From: Ochotona curzoniae
Taxonomy: Eukaryota > Chordata > Mammalia > Lagomorpha > Ochotonidae
NCBI RefSeq assembly: GCF_017591425.1
Contig: NW_024465746.1
Coordinates: forward strand, 124,001-188,000
DNA length: 64,000 nt
Direction: 5' to 3'
Shown: positions 46,436-57,753 of the stretch, in pieces
Numbering within the stretch: the first letter of the stretch is position 1
Layout of the letters: each line of letters begins with the position of its first letter
Made by a program: the position numbers and the translations under genes
Notes under the pieces: model-generated
What the model was told of the DNA's origin: nothing
The model's input: the letters and a program-made list of their open reading frames with translations, nothing else
Databases searched by the model: none

Positions 46436-46763
46436 GGGGCGAGGCACAACCACTCAATGGCTAAATGCTAGTCTTGCATGCTCCGAGATCCCATAGGGGC
46501 CCTGGTGCATGCCATGGCTGCTCCACTTCCCATCCAGCTCCCTCTTTGTGGCCTGGGGAAGCAGTGGAGGATGGCCCAAAGCCCTGGGATCCTGCACTTG
46601 CCTGGGAGACCTGGAACAAGCTCCTGGCTTTGGATTGGCTCAGCTCCGGCTGTTATGGCCACTTGGGAGTGAACCAGCAAATGGAAGATCTTTCTCTGTC
46701 TCTCCTTCTCTCTGTTAATCCCCCTTACCGAGAAAAATAAATAAACCTAAAAAAAAAGAAGAA
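46436..46763 (+). mobile_element. C-type SINE
   Basis: Plus-strand copy: diverged head (GGGGCGAGGCACAACC), CTTTGTGGCCTGGGGAAGC body, and AATAAATAAACC tail. Imperfect flanks GAAATACAATAT (46424) and GAAATATAACAT (46764) may be the target duplication. Confidence 0.9.
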
Positions 46764-48402
46764 GAAATATAACATAACCCATAAATAAGCATAATTTTAT
46801 GTCAATTAAAAAATAAAGAAAATCACCGAAAGAATTAAGCAGATCAGTATTTAAATCTCTCACTCATCTTTAGATATTTTGCATTTTGAGTATATTTTGC
46901 TTAAATATTTATGAACATGATTCTGGTATTTTAAACATCACCTATTATTGCTATTATAAAATAATGCATGCTTATGAAGACAGAGAATTGTACAGAAAAA
47001 ATAGAAGCCATTAAAAATTGCACTCTTAGATATTTATGAGTATACTTTGGTCCTTTCACTCTCTAATTAAGTATATAATTAAGTAAAATAGTGGTGGAGC
47101 GCCTGGAAGGATGTTGGGGATGGGGACAGAATGAGGATAGCTAATGGATTTTGGGGTGCAGTTGGACAGGAGGAATAACTTCCAATGTTCTATGGCATAA
47201 TGGGGTAATTAAGGTTGACAAAATTAATTGTGTATTTCAAATAATCAGTAGAGAAGATTTTTCATCAACCCAACACAAAGAAATAATAAATGCCCATTGG
47301 GCATTTATTCATGTCGATGACCATGCCGATGGCCCTATTCTGATTATTGCATATTGCTGTCACGTATGAACAATTATCATATAACAATTAAAAACAAAAA
47401 ATATATATACTTTTCACCAAACGAATCCAAAGCATCCCGTGGGCTTTTGAAGGCATGATAAGTCTTTTAGTCTATTGAGCGAAAAATTGTTCATTGAATG
47501 CGTGATGACGATCTATGAGCAAGATGATAAATTTTGGTCTCTGAAAATGTTGTAAGTCTCTGCTCATTAAGCTCCAAGAAATTCTTTCCCAACCTTCTGT
47601 TTCCAGTGAAACTAAGGCAGAAGCAGAATATATTTTAAAACATCGAGTGTTTATATTTCTGATTTTCAGGCTAAGAATTGGTTGAAAAGTGTTGTTAACA
47701 TCTTGGGGAACAAACCCCCAGTTCCTGATGAAAGGAATGGTGCCAGTTCAGCTTCCCACCAGCTCAAGAAAAACGCATCTATTGTGGTCCCTTAACTAAG
47801 TACACTAGTTGACTGACGGGAAAGAAAATACTGGCTTTGTGCACCTGTTATTCTTTGTTAAGATGATGGTTGTTCTTGAGGAGGAAATCAGGAGTCCATC
47901 CTTTGCTGTTAAGCTCAGTGGGAAGACCTGGCCAGGCCTGAGTACTGCGCTGAAAATCCGCCTAAGAGCCTTTGGAGACATTCTGCTCCTTCTCTTCCAG
48001 ACATTGATAATCTGGTCAATGATTAATTAGGGGGTTTGTTTCTTGTTTCAGACAAATACGTCAAGTGGCCAGATCTCAGGTCACCCAGTAATCCAGCCGG
48101 ACAGTCCTTTAATTACTGAGATTGGAGGACTTTGGGCCAGCGCCAGGTAGAGCAGAGCAGAGTGCAGAGCCACCATGGCCTGGCCTCTGTGCCCAGGCCA
48201 AGCCCAAGTGAACAGGAGAGGTCAACTCAGCGACAGGAAGCTCTTCAGGTCAGCCACGGGGCCTTCCCATCAATGACCATTGGCTCTCCTTGTGCCCCAA
48301 CACGCCAGCGATAGTTCCTATGCCACCTTGATGAATTTGGCCTTGCCAATGTCAGGTGAATGAGATAAAGCGGACTTGCTTCCTTAAAAAAAAAAAAAAA
48401 TT
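46764..48402. other. No gene recognised
   Basis: About 1.6 kb of unique, largely AT-rich sequence, ending in a poly(A) run before the next SINE. Confidence 0.45.
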
Positions 48403-48726
48403 GGGACCAGTGTGATAGCATAGCAGTTAAAGTCCTTGCTTTGTACAAGCCAGAATCCCATATGGGTGCCGGCTCTAGTCCCGGCAGCTCCACTTCCCAT
48501 CCAGCTCCCTGCTTGCGGCCTGGGAAAGCAGTTGAGGATGGCCCAATGCCTTGGGACCCTGCACCTGTGTGGGAGACCTGGAAGAGCTCCTGGCTCCTGG
48601 CTTCGGATCGGCTCGGTTCCGGCCATTGTGGCCACTTGTGGAGTGAATCATCGGACGGAAGATCTTCCTCTCTGTCTCTCCTCTTTGCTCTATATATTTG
48701 ACTTTGCAATAAAAATAAACAAATTA
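48403..48726 (+). mobile_element. C-type SINE
   Basis: Plus-strand copy (head GGGACCAGTGTGATAGC, GAATCCCATATGGGTGCC, GCAATAAAAATAAAC tail). The long plus-strand frame 48436-49008 is SINE read-through into the next repeat. Confidence 0.93.
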
Positions 48727-48739
48727 AAAAAAATATTTT

Positions 48740-49027
48740 TAGTGCTTATTTGTTTATTTGAAAAGCAGCGTTCCGGGGATGGGGCGACGGGGATGAGATC
48801 ATCAATGGTTCAGTCCTGCACAGCCGCACTGATCCCAACTGGACAAAAGAGACAGGGACTGCACGCGGTCTCCCGCGCATGCTTGGACCTTCCGCTGCTG
48901 CTTTCCCAGGCACACCGGAAGCGAGCTGGGTTAGAAGTGGAGCAGCCAGAACTCGAAGCAATGCTCATGTGGTACGCCAGTGTGGGAAGCAGTGGCTTAA
49001 CTGCCTGACTTACTCCTCGCCGTGCTG
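48740..49027 (-). mobile_element. Old C-type SINE
   Basis: Diverged minus-strand copy: TTATTTGTTTATTTGAAAAG, GCACACCGGAAGCGAGCTGG, GAAGTGGAGCAGCCAG, and head end TCGCCGTGCTGGCC. Confidence 0.75.
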
Positions 49028-49028
49028 G

Positions 49029-49064
<36 letters not shown>
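49028..49064. repeat. (CT)n microsatellite
   Basis: About 17 CT dinucleotides follow the old SINE. Confidence 0.95.
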
Positions 49065-49066
<2 letters not shown>

Positions 49067-50534
49067 GTTCTGTTTTTCTTTCTTACTGCAGCTCGAATAA
49101 CCCCGGGGCTGCACTGTGTTAGCGTACAGGAAGGCAGCCAGGCGAGTCTGTCCTCCAGGAACCCCCCTGCCACTTATAGCACCAAAAAAAGGTTAGAACT
49201 CCTGCTGTTATTTAAACCCAATTCTTTGGGGGCACCAAGTGGGTCCCCAATGGCAAAGCACGGTCGTGCTTGCATGGAGGACAAATCAGAGGACACTGGT
49301 CACTTTTGAAGCCACATGGTCATCATCTGACTTCTTAAAGCACGGGGTCTGCTGGGCTCTGGTTCCTGCGCGATTCCACAGGTGGGGTGGGATTTGTACA
49401 GTCTCTTGGCCTCTGCACCAGAGCTTGCCCACACCTTGGTGGAAGGCAGGTGGCAAATGCATCATGCGTGGCAGCCTGCAGTCTGCCACGATAGTTCAAG
49501 CCTGTCCCTGTGGCCACAGGCTGTGGACGTGAAGGGCCCTGCCTGCGTTTCAGTAAAACACTGTTTATAAAATTAGGAAGTGGACAGGCAGCCCATCCAC
49601 TTGAACCTCAGCGGCCCCACAGAACAATGTCAGAGCAACGTGCCAGTAAGGAAAGAGAGTCATCACAAAGCGAGGAAACAGCTGTTAAACTCTCCGGTTC
49701 TGATTTGGGTTTGGCTCCCCCCTAGAGCCTCTGAAGCCCCAGCACACAGTAGACTCCTTCCCTGGAGAGGAGACCCAGCCCCATCTGGAAAGGATTGGCA
49801 TCTGTGCCCTTCTGTATTAGTAGAGGCTCTCTTGGGGTGGCCCCCTGGGCACGGCCATGCAGCAGGCCATTTTTTTGGAGAATGTTTGCAAGACAGATGT
49901 AGGTTTCCACCCCCCTCCCCGCCCCCAACTCTGCACTGGGAAGTGTCTGCTCCGTGGAAACCTCTGCAACGGGTACTCCTCGGGGCCGCCACTGGGCCGT
50001 TTGCCCTCCACTGACCTCTGGTTCTGAAGAGGCTCGCTGGTGCTCAGCTTGGAGTCTTGCACTTGGCCACGGATCTGGTATTCTGCACGGGACATCGCGC
50101 CACCTGCTGTCTGAATGGAGGAAGTCACCCCCCTGTGTTCCCAGTGACTTTATCCGCATGTCGCAGAACTTGCTTGGATGTTATGATGATTCGAAGGGTG
50201 CCCTAATGTTATGGTGGAAAGAGTCTTGCTTTCCAGAAGTTTCCGTGTGATCCCATAAGGGGATCTTCGCTGCTGTGTCGCAGAGCCGTGGGCCCAGCGA
50301 GGTCGGCTCCGGCTAAGGCTGGGTGTCTGTGGGAAGGGATTTCAGCCTTTCAGCCTTTGCTGAGGAATCCCGAGGGTGGGGCTGCGCTTTGGTGCTCATG
50401 ACTCCCTTCCCAGCTTGCGACTGGCTTTGAGTTCTTCTGGTTCTTTCCGGTGTGTTCAGGAAGGGTAACTGCTGCTGAGAACTCCCAAGAACTTGTAGGT
50501 GGAGACAAGGGAGCTTCAAAAAATTCAGTGTGTG
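49065..50534. other. Unique, moderately GC-rich; no gene assigned
   Basis: About 1.5 kb without a recognised repeat. Overlapping frames at 49580-50250 reach 145 codons on both strands but show no domain, so they are treated as compositional. Confidence 0.4.
50097..50110 (-). promoter_or_regulatory. CTCF-like motif
   Basis: GCGCCACCTGCTGT matches the reverse complement of the CTCF consensus (SYGCCMYCTRSTGG) at 13 of 14 positions. It lies in unique sequence and points toward the one at 45498. Confidence 0.4.
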
Positions 50535-50548
50535 AAAATGGAAAGATA

Positions 50549-50854
50549 GGGTCCAGTGCAATAGGCTAGTGGCTAAATCCTTGTGTCACATCTGCCAGTA
50601 TCTCCATATGAACACTGGTTCATATCCCGGCTGCTCCACTTCCTTTCCAGCTCCTTGCTTGTGGCCTGGGAAAGCAGTCGAGGACGGCCCAAAGCTTTGG
50701 GACCCTGCACCCACGTGGGAGACCTGGAAGAAGCTCCTGACTCCCAACTTTGGATCAGCTTAACTCCGGCCATTGTGGCCATTTGGGGAATGACCCAGAG
50801 GATAAAAGTTCCTGCATTTCCAATAAAAACAGATAAATTAAAAAAAAAAAAAAA
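50549..50854 (+). mobile_element. C-type SINE with target duplication
   Basis: Plus-strand copy flanked by GAAAATGGAAAGAT (50535-50548) and GAAAACGGAAAGAT (50855-50868). It ends in a long A run and lacks part of the CTCTCC region. Confidence 0.93.
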
Positions 50855-50949
50855 GAAAACGGAAAGATCAATTTACTTTGACACAACTAATTTTGAAATA
50901 ATTTCTTGTTTCTATTTATTTTTTAGCCTTCATTTAAAACTTATGATAA

Positions 50950-53900
50950 TCGATGTTTACATAGTTGATCAGGGTGAAAAAGGTCGAGCACTAGGGGAGA
51001 GTGGGTGAGACCATTGTTTCCTGTATCTGGCAGAAAGGGGGAATTTAGGGGAGAAGCCGCTTCCAGGCTCCCACCACCCCAGTACCCAGGGATGGGGAGT
51101 GGCCCCCTGATGTCGCTTCAGGGTCCCCGATATGGGGCCTGCTCCAAGGGTTCTGTTCAAGTGGTTTCCATAGTTCTGAAATGCTGTTGATCTCGCCAAT
51201 CCAAGGTCCATTTGCTGTCACAGTCCTCCCCAGAGTCTCCATTCACCCAGATGTTTGCTGTCAACGATTGGCTGGGGTAGTTGAGCAATCTGGTCTGCTC
51301 TCCTTCCTCTGCTGTGACACCAGATGTCCTCTGCATGCCCCAATGGACTGCCGTATCCTCCATGTGCATCTGGGCATGCCGTCCACTGCTCCTTCTTAGC
51401 CACTGAGGAGGCCAGGTTCTTACACCTGCATTCCACAGCCTGACCACAGATCCTACGATTCTCCCCATGGCTGGACTTCTGAGTCCAGTGGTTCAGATGG
51501 GGGGATCCCCAAAGTAACCTCATCTGAGGTGATCCCAGACCTGACTCTTGTGTGTGTTTGCCAGTCTGGGGTCTGGCCCAGTCTGTCACCCATATCAGCC
51601 CATGCACATCCCAGTGGTTGCAATTGTTGGGTCAGTTCTATCTCCAGCCACATCTTACGTAAACCATTGGTTACTGTACCAGTAACTATGCACATATATA
51701 TGTACACAGTTGGCCCAGACCAATCGTGCTCACCCCAAACTCAGCCCTCATGTTAACCAGTGGTAACTGCAGGTTGATCGGGGGAGATCTCCAATAACCT
51801 GCACTAGGCCTGTCCCAAACCCTGGTTCCTATGCTAACAACAGACTATCCCATATCCCATTCAGCTCTTATACACATCAATGGTCACTGGAGCCTAGCTC
51901 AGCTCAACCAACCCCGCAATCCAGCCAAAACTCGAGCTGGTGGGTGCCACTGTCTGTCTAGCCAGGCCCACCCCCAGCCCTGGTTCTCATGCTCACCAGT
52001 GGGAGTTGCAGCCCATCAGAGAGGTATCACAGTTTCCCTAACAGGCCTGCTCCCAGCCATGGATCTTGCCCTTTGCAGGTGATTCTGCAGTCTGGCCTGG
52101 CAGGTCTTGCTCCCAGTCTCAGCATTTGCCAGCTGATGCTGTGGCAAAGCCTGACCAGCCTGCATTTGCTCTGGCTCATGTCTGCACCAGTGGATACAGT
52201 TGGTTAACCCAGCCTGGCTCTCCCTCTAACATGTACGCCAACAGGTGTAGTAGGCCTTCCTAGTCTGGTTTGTGCCGGGACCAGTTCTCCTGCCTACCAG
52301 TGGTAGCAGTGGCCCAACAGGAGAGCCATCTATAGCCCCCCTACCAGGCTCACACTGCCCCCTGTGCCAAGTCTCACGTGTGCTGGTGGGTGCTGTGGCC
52401 CAGTCTGGCATGGCTCACCTCACCTTGACATTTGCCACTGGGTGCTGGTGCTCTCGCTTGGCCCAGCTTGTTCTGCCCCCAGTTCTAGCTCATGCTGGTG
52501 CATGCCACAGCCTAGCCCAGCCAAGCTAGTCTCCAGTCCTGACCCCAGTGTGAACTGGCTGGTGTTATGGTCTGACCCAACTTGTCCTGCACCCGTTCTT
52601 GGTTTTCACATCTGCCAGGAGTTGTTATGAACTGGTCCATCTTGGCCTGCCTCCAGATGTGGCCCACATGTATGCCGGTGGGTACCTTATTATGGCCTGG
52701 TCTGGATTGCTCCCAGCCTTGTTTCTTGGGCTCACTCATCTGTGTGGTCTGGATCTTGACAAAGGAGTTCCCCAAGCTCCGCTATCAGGTCTCCTCCCAA
52801 TGGCAGATCTTACTCACACCAGGGGGTCCTTGGCCCAGACTTAGTGCATGTCATATCCTGGTAGGAACAGTGGCCTTGCCCAAATGGCCCACACCCATTC
52901 TGGTTCTTACTGTTGGGTGCTACAGCCCAGCTATACCTGCTCCATGCCAAGATGCAGATCTCACGTGGTTCAGTGGGTGCTAATACCTAACCCAGTCTTT
53001 TCTATACCCTCCCTGGACTAGCCCAGTCTGGCACACCCCAGACCCTGTCCACACTCATGCCAATTGATACTGCAGTCATTCCTGGCCCAGAACACTGCCC
53101 CCATTTCGGCTCTCGCACTCAGCAGTAGGAACTGCCATCCATCTGGGGTTTCCCCTTAGTTCCCCAACCAGGCCTATTCCCAGCCACAGATCTTGTGCAC
53201 ACCAGTGGTCGCCCTGACCCTGCCTGCTGTAGTCCATCCCCCACCTTGGCCTTAGCTTTGGGATGCTGCAGCCTGTCCCAGCCTATCCTCAGCCCTAACT
53301 CGCTGAGTACTGTAGCTCAGCCTTGTCCAGTGTGCTCCCAAACATGCTCTTGCCCAGCATGACCCACACTCCTGCCAGGTATGCCCCCTGCTCTAGCTTT
53401 AGTCTTTAGTATTAGCTTTAGTGTTGGTGAGCAGTGGTCGATGGTTAGCCAAGCTAGCTAGCCTGGCTCAGATCCATCTCAGGTTGATGCATCAATCTGA
53501 CCCACAAAGGTCCTCCAATCTCCCCCTCCCCCGCAAGCACTCTGTCTCAGCTCCTCTGTTTACCTGCAAGTCCAGTGGCCTTGTCCACCAAAGTCCCTCA
53601 GAAGTCATTCCTCATCTGCCACATATTCCCTCAGCAGTCTTCTCTCCCACACATCTAACTACCCCCTTCCTTGATCAACCCAAGGACCATACACATGGGC
53701 AAAATCCCCAGGCTTGCTCCATCTGCCTGAATGTAAAGCCCCAGGTGTCCGCTCACCCTTCCTGCACCATTCCCCAGGTCTCCTGCACGCTTGCATACTC
53801 AGGTCCCCACAAGTGCCATGGAGCTGCGCTCTTACTAGCCAGTCATGTGGCAGCTGCTGCCTCCGGGCTGCCTGGTGCTGGGAAGCCAGCAGATTGAAAT
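50950..53900 (-). mobile_element. Element X copy 5, longest copy
   Basis: About 2.95 kb. The left edge GTTTACATAGTTGATCAGGG starts the ~560-bp 3' segment (CTGCTCCAAGGGTTCTG near 51135; GAGGTGATCCCAGACCTGAC near 51525). The body of degenerate units runs to about 53400, then a less repetitive minus-strand 5' part to about 53900. Landmarks TGTGAACTGGCTGGT (52550) and TTGACAAAGGAGTTCCCC (52755) recur in the same order in copy 1. Frames of 60-158 codons on both strands are not shared with other copies, so no protein is inferred. Confidence 0.72.
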
Positions 53901-54149
53901 AATTTTTCATGTGTGTTTTCCATGAGCTTTTGCGCCCCCTTCTGTAGTATCTTCCAATTCTGTCAAGGTTTTTGGGCCAGGTGGACTCTGTTTTTACTAG
54001 GTCTCCTTATTTTGTTTCTCTTTTGATGTAGCTGCACATCCCTTGCTGATGGGAATTTCCACCCTCTTGCTTCTGTAAAGTGAGCATTATGAGGAACTGG
54101 ATTTTTTTTGGCTCCTTTTGTAATTACAAAAAGTTTTCTAAAGTTTCAT
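53901..54149. other. Unassigned spacer
   Basis: No feature recognised. Confidence 0.35.
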
Positions 54150-54410
54150 TTATCCATTTGAAGGCAGTGAGAGAGACGCACACAGATGTAGCTGGGTAGG
54201 TAGATTATTCATCAACCGGCTCGCTCCCCAGTGACCACGGTTGCTAAGGGCGGCACAGGATGATGCCAGGCCCCAGGAACTCCACCTAAGTCTCCCCTGT
54301 GAGAGAACCATCCTGCACTGCCTTCTCAGGCACACGAGCAGGGAGCTGGAGCTGAAATGGAGAAGCTGGGACTGGAAAAGGTGCTCCTGCATGATGGCGA
54401 GGTTGCCCTC
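54150..54410 (-). mobile_element. Old C-type SINE
   Basis: Diverged minus-strand copy: TTTATCCATTTGAAGGCAG, CCCCAGTGACCACGG, GCACACGAGCAGGGAGCTGG, AGCTGGGACTGG. Confidence 0.7.
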
Positions 54411-54780
54411 CCTCCTCTTCCCACCAGCTTGGTTCTTTCTCAAGGGGATGCTCTCGCCTGGCTGTATTACATTTGGGCTGGGAGTGTTTTCAGAGAAGCA
54501 GCTCCTGCTTGCCTGTGACATGATCCTCTCTTTAGTGGTTGCTCCATGTGCTGCCCTTCTTGGTAAAACCCAAAACCCAAACCTGAGTTTAGACTCTGTG
54601 AATTTAAGGTTTCAGTTACTACTACATTACATTGGAGCCTGAGACCATCATTTATCCTAATCCCAGTTATTATTATTTTTCCAGTTTTAGTAAAATTATT
54701 CTAACATGTGTAGTGGTTGATCTTGAAGCATAGCATCAGATGCAGGCATTTTTATTTTCATTCAAACATAGAGCAAGCTC
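54411..54780. other. Unassigned sequence up to the ERV remnant
   Basis: No gene recognised. The left limit of the ERV lies somewhere in 54740-54830. Confidence 0.35.
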
Positions 54781-54829
54781 AGAATCCAAAGTACAGTGGA
54801 AGCCGCTTCTGTGTGGCTTGTCATTCCAG

Positions 54830-56374
54830 ATGAGTCCTCCAGAGAAATCTGGGTTCCTCTCCAGTGTACCCGACCCCGGGAGTGTGCAGACTCCAGGAGG
54901 AACTCCAGTAGAAGCGGTGATGGAGACAATGAAGAGATCGAAGAGATACTGACTGTATCAACATACAGGTGACCTTCCTACTTGGGGCCAGGTAAAGGCT
55001 TTGGCTGGAAAGGCTGAAGGGACGCTCACCAACACTGGGGTTCTCAAGACAGCAAAACATCTTCTGTTGGCCATGGTAGCAGTTTCGTGTTTACTTGTGC
55101 AATGCGGTAAGTGGTGACATGTCTATTCGTCCTACATCCCCATCCACCTCTGCTACGACTGGCAGATTGGACCGACCCTGGACCTATGGTGTATACTAAT
55201 GATCGCATATATATGTCTGGTCCATGGCATTCTTCTGGACCTGCCTTCCCTGCAGAAGAGGGCAGGACTATTAACATAGCCTTAGGATTTGAGACCTTGC
55301 CCCTATTTGTTGGACACCATGAGCTATACCTGAGGCCTAAGTCTCAGTTATGGGGATATAATATCCATAAAAGGCTGTATTTAGGATTGTTTGGGGCCCT
55401 GATATTTATCTTTCCAAAAGATCTGGGATACAAGCATTTCACAGGGAGTCAGACATGTACTATTGGATGGCCCAATCAGGCAATTTGGGATACAGTCACC
55501 TGGAAGTACTATAAGTTTCCTGCTATACATTGGTCCACTTGCATAGGATGAAGAGGAAGAGCTTCCATTCATGCAGGATATCAATTTGCTGATCGGGGAC
55601 CTCTGCATTGTTATAACTGTCACCTACATACATATCTTAATGCTTTGTACCTATTGATTTTATTTCTGATGCACTTTTTCTCCTACAGCAAAGATTTGGG
55701 AGTTGGCTGCTGGTGAACCTTCCCAGGCCTTGGCAGGAGGGCCCCGTGGCAGGACTCATGCAACAAGTGTTACATCATCTCCTGCGTTGCAGCAAATGAT
55801 TTGTTGAATGGGTTATTTTGGGATTAATTGAATTTATTGCTGTTACGGCATCTGCCGTGGTCTCTGGAGTGGCACTTCACTTGTTGGTCCAGACTCACCA
55901 ATTTGCAGAACAATGGCAAAACGACTTTCATATACTATGGACACGGCAAGCTCGTATTGATGGGCACATAGAATCAAAGTTACAGGATGTTCAAGCTGTT
56001 ATACAATGGTTAGGAGAACAAGTCTTAGATTCGCAAAAACAACTGCCATTGTGGTGTGATTGGAATGTGATATCTTTCTGGTTGCCCCTGCTCATGTTAA
56101 CCATAGCCAATATACCTGGGAGATGCTAAAATATCATCTCCAGGACCTTCAAGGGAATCTATCCCTTGATGTCCGCTCCTTGCAAAAAGAGATTTTTCAA
56201 ACATTTGCTAAACAACTTACTGCCGTAACTGGCCAAGGGTTGGCTGGAGACATTGCTAATGCCCTTCAAGGGATGGATCCTAAGGCCTGGTGACAAAGTG
56301 TTGCTCAGGGTTCCCTTGCAGCCATTGCAGCTGTTCTTATGTGTCTCTGTTTTCTGCTTGTAGGATGCAGATGA
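54830..56374 (+). pseudogene. Betaretrovirus-like env remnant (ERV)
   Basis: Plus-strand env of an endogenous betaretrovirus related to the MMTV/HERV-K group, in pieces. Env is a surface glycoprotein split into SU and TM. A start at 54830 leads through a polar leader to a hydrophobic signal-like stretch around 55065-55100 (LLLAMVAVSCLL). The early SU lies in another frame at 55111-55551. TM lies at about 55800-56374: a hydrophobic N-terminal fusion-peptide-like region (IAVTASAVVSGVAL), a heptad region, LWCDWN, and a C-terminal membrane segment near 56300-56360. Breaks seen: stops at 54950-54952 and 56291-56293, frameshifts near 55110 and 56080, and loss of most of SU with stops between 55551 and 55800. 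gag, pro and pol are absent. It cannot make a functional envelope. Confidence 0.85.
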
Positions 56375-56446
56375 TTCCAAGGACGACTAATTGCTCAGAA
56401 TGATGATGGACTGGACACTGCACTGATGTTACTGTCATTAAAAAAC

Positions 56447-56460
56447 AAAAAAGGGGGAGA
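56447..56460 (+). other. Polypurine tract of the ERV
   Basis: AAAAAAGGGGGAGA lies directly before the LTR TG. This is the standard primer site for retroviral plus-strand DNA synthesis. Confidence 0.9.
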
Positions 56461-56877
56461 TGTCGGAACACAGCCCGTAGGAAAGCTGGGACAGCGGAGG
56501 CCTGTGGGACCCTGTTGAGAAGAGGCTCCAGGAAAGAGAAGGTGGAAGGCCCCTCATCCACAGTGTGCTCCTGCCCCCAGTGAGCCCTTGGATGTGCTTT
56601 TGTGCTCTCCCTGAAGATAGGTGGACATCTGTGCTCTGTCTAGTCAATCAAGGATGGACAGGAGTCTTTATCTATTCCCTGTTTCAATAACTCTTTGACT
56701 AAGTCGCCTTGTGAGCTTCTTTGTACTCTCTGTGTACTTAGACATGATCTAATTCTGAGTTATGTTTGCACCGTTGTTTCATGAAATGTATAAAAACTGA
56801 AACCCTGCAAATAAACTTTGTCAGTTTCCAAAAGAGAGCACTGTCCCCCCATTTCTTCAGGTCGCATCTCCTCCGCA
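56461..56877 (+). mobile_element. ERV 3' LTR, 417 bp
   Basis: It begins TGTCGGAACA immediately after the polypurine tract and ends CTCCGCA. A TATA box TATAAAA is at 56789-56795 and a poly(A) signal AATAAA at 56810-56815. The close spacing of TATA and poly(A) signals and the short U5 fit betaretroviral LTRs. No matching 5' LTR is present in the window. Confidence 0.88.
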
Positions 56878-56884
56878 GGTAATC

Positions 56885-57165
56885 TGCAAGGCAAACCTGT
56901 CCCAGTTCTCATGTGAGCTGTGCTGCAACCCAGCCCAGCATGGGCTCCTGTGCGTGCCAACAGGTGCTCTCGCCTGACCAAGCCCAGCCTGGCCTGTCCC
57001 TAGCCCTGGCTTTAATGCTCCCCAATGGGAGCTGGGACCTAGCAGTGGAGCTCCTTAAGGTCCCCTATCAGGCCTGGTTCCAGCCCAGATGTCATGTGTA
57101 CGTGTGGGTGCTGTGGTTGTGTTCAACATGGTCCATTCCCAGCCCCAGCTTTTGTATGTATTGGC
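56885..57165 (-). mobile_element. Element X copy 6, fragment
   Basis: GC-rich units of the X body (CAGTTCTCATGTGAGCTGTG, CCAATGGGAGCTGGGACC, GTGTGGGTGCTGTGG) lie right after the ERV LTR. An L1 3' end follows at the right. It may be part of copy 5 separated by later events. Confidence 0.6.
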
Positions 57166-57183
57166 GAAGACGCCATAGTTTTT

Positions 57184-57735
57184 TAAAATTAATTAATTAA
57201 TTTTATTAATTATATTGCATTATGTGACACAGTGTTGTGGGCACTGGGATTCCCCCCACCCCTCCCCGAACCCTCTCCCCATGGTCGATTTCTCCACCTT
57301 GCTGCGTTACCACAGTTCAAATTCAGTTGTGATTCTTTCATTGAAAGTATTTACCAAGCATAAAGTCCAGTGTCTTATTATCCTAGTGGGTTCAACAATT
57401 TCTTGGTGAGACCATCTCTGGTCTGAAGGTAAAGCCAGCAAAGTATCATCCCAATCAATTAAAGGACCCTACATAACATCAACAGCCATTTACAACCTTA
57501 TGGCATTAATTGACATGGTATTGATTAATAGTATGTTGATAGGAAAATGCGGTTGTTTAACTATATCCTGTGACTTCTTAGACATTTCAATTTTGGTTTA
57601 TATTCAACCTGATTCCATACAGTTATCAGTTTAGGTACAGTACATTTTTTTTTCAAGGATGGGTGTGCAGAGAAATCCCCCATACCCCAGCGAGGCGTAA
57701 CTAATCTTTGTGTCCCACCTAGTGAGGCATGTTTG
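57184..57735 (-). mobile_element. 5'-truncated L1 3' end with target duplication
   Basis: Minus-strand L1 3' UTR of ~550 bp. The A/T tail at left (TTTTAAAATTAATTAATTAA) is followed by TGTGACACAGTGTTGTGGG, the pyrimidine block, and TTGACATGGTATTGATTAAT at right. Flanks GAAGACGCCATAGTTTTT (57166-57183) and GAAGACCCCATAGTTTTT (57736-57753) differ at one of 18 positions. It is colinear with the plus-strand copy at 43844-45019. Confidence 0.88.
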
Positions 57736-57753
57736 GAAGACCCCATAGTTTTT

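Noticed and set aside
48436..49008. 190-codon plus-strand open frame, longest in the window
   Set aside because: It is wholly SINE sequence from one young and one old copy; similar frames occur in other SINEs here.
53421..53897. 158-codon plus-strand proline/serine-rich frame
   Set aside because: It lies in element X and is antisense to the inferred element direction; other X copies do not keep it open.
50950..53900. Element X as an L1 5' UTR
   Set aside because: No ORF1 follows on either side, and copy 1 has its A/T tail directly on the 3' segment, so X ends there rather than leading into L1. A distant relation to some L1 non-coding region is not excluded.
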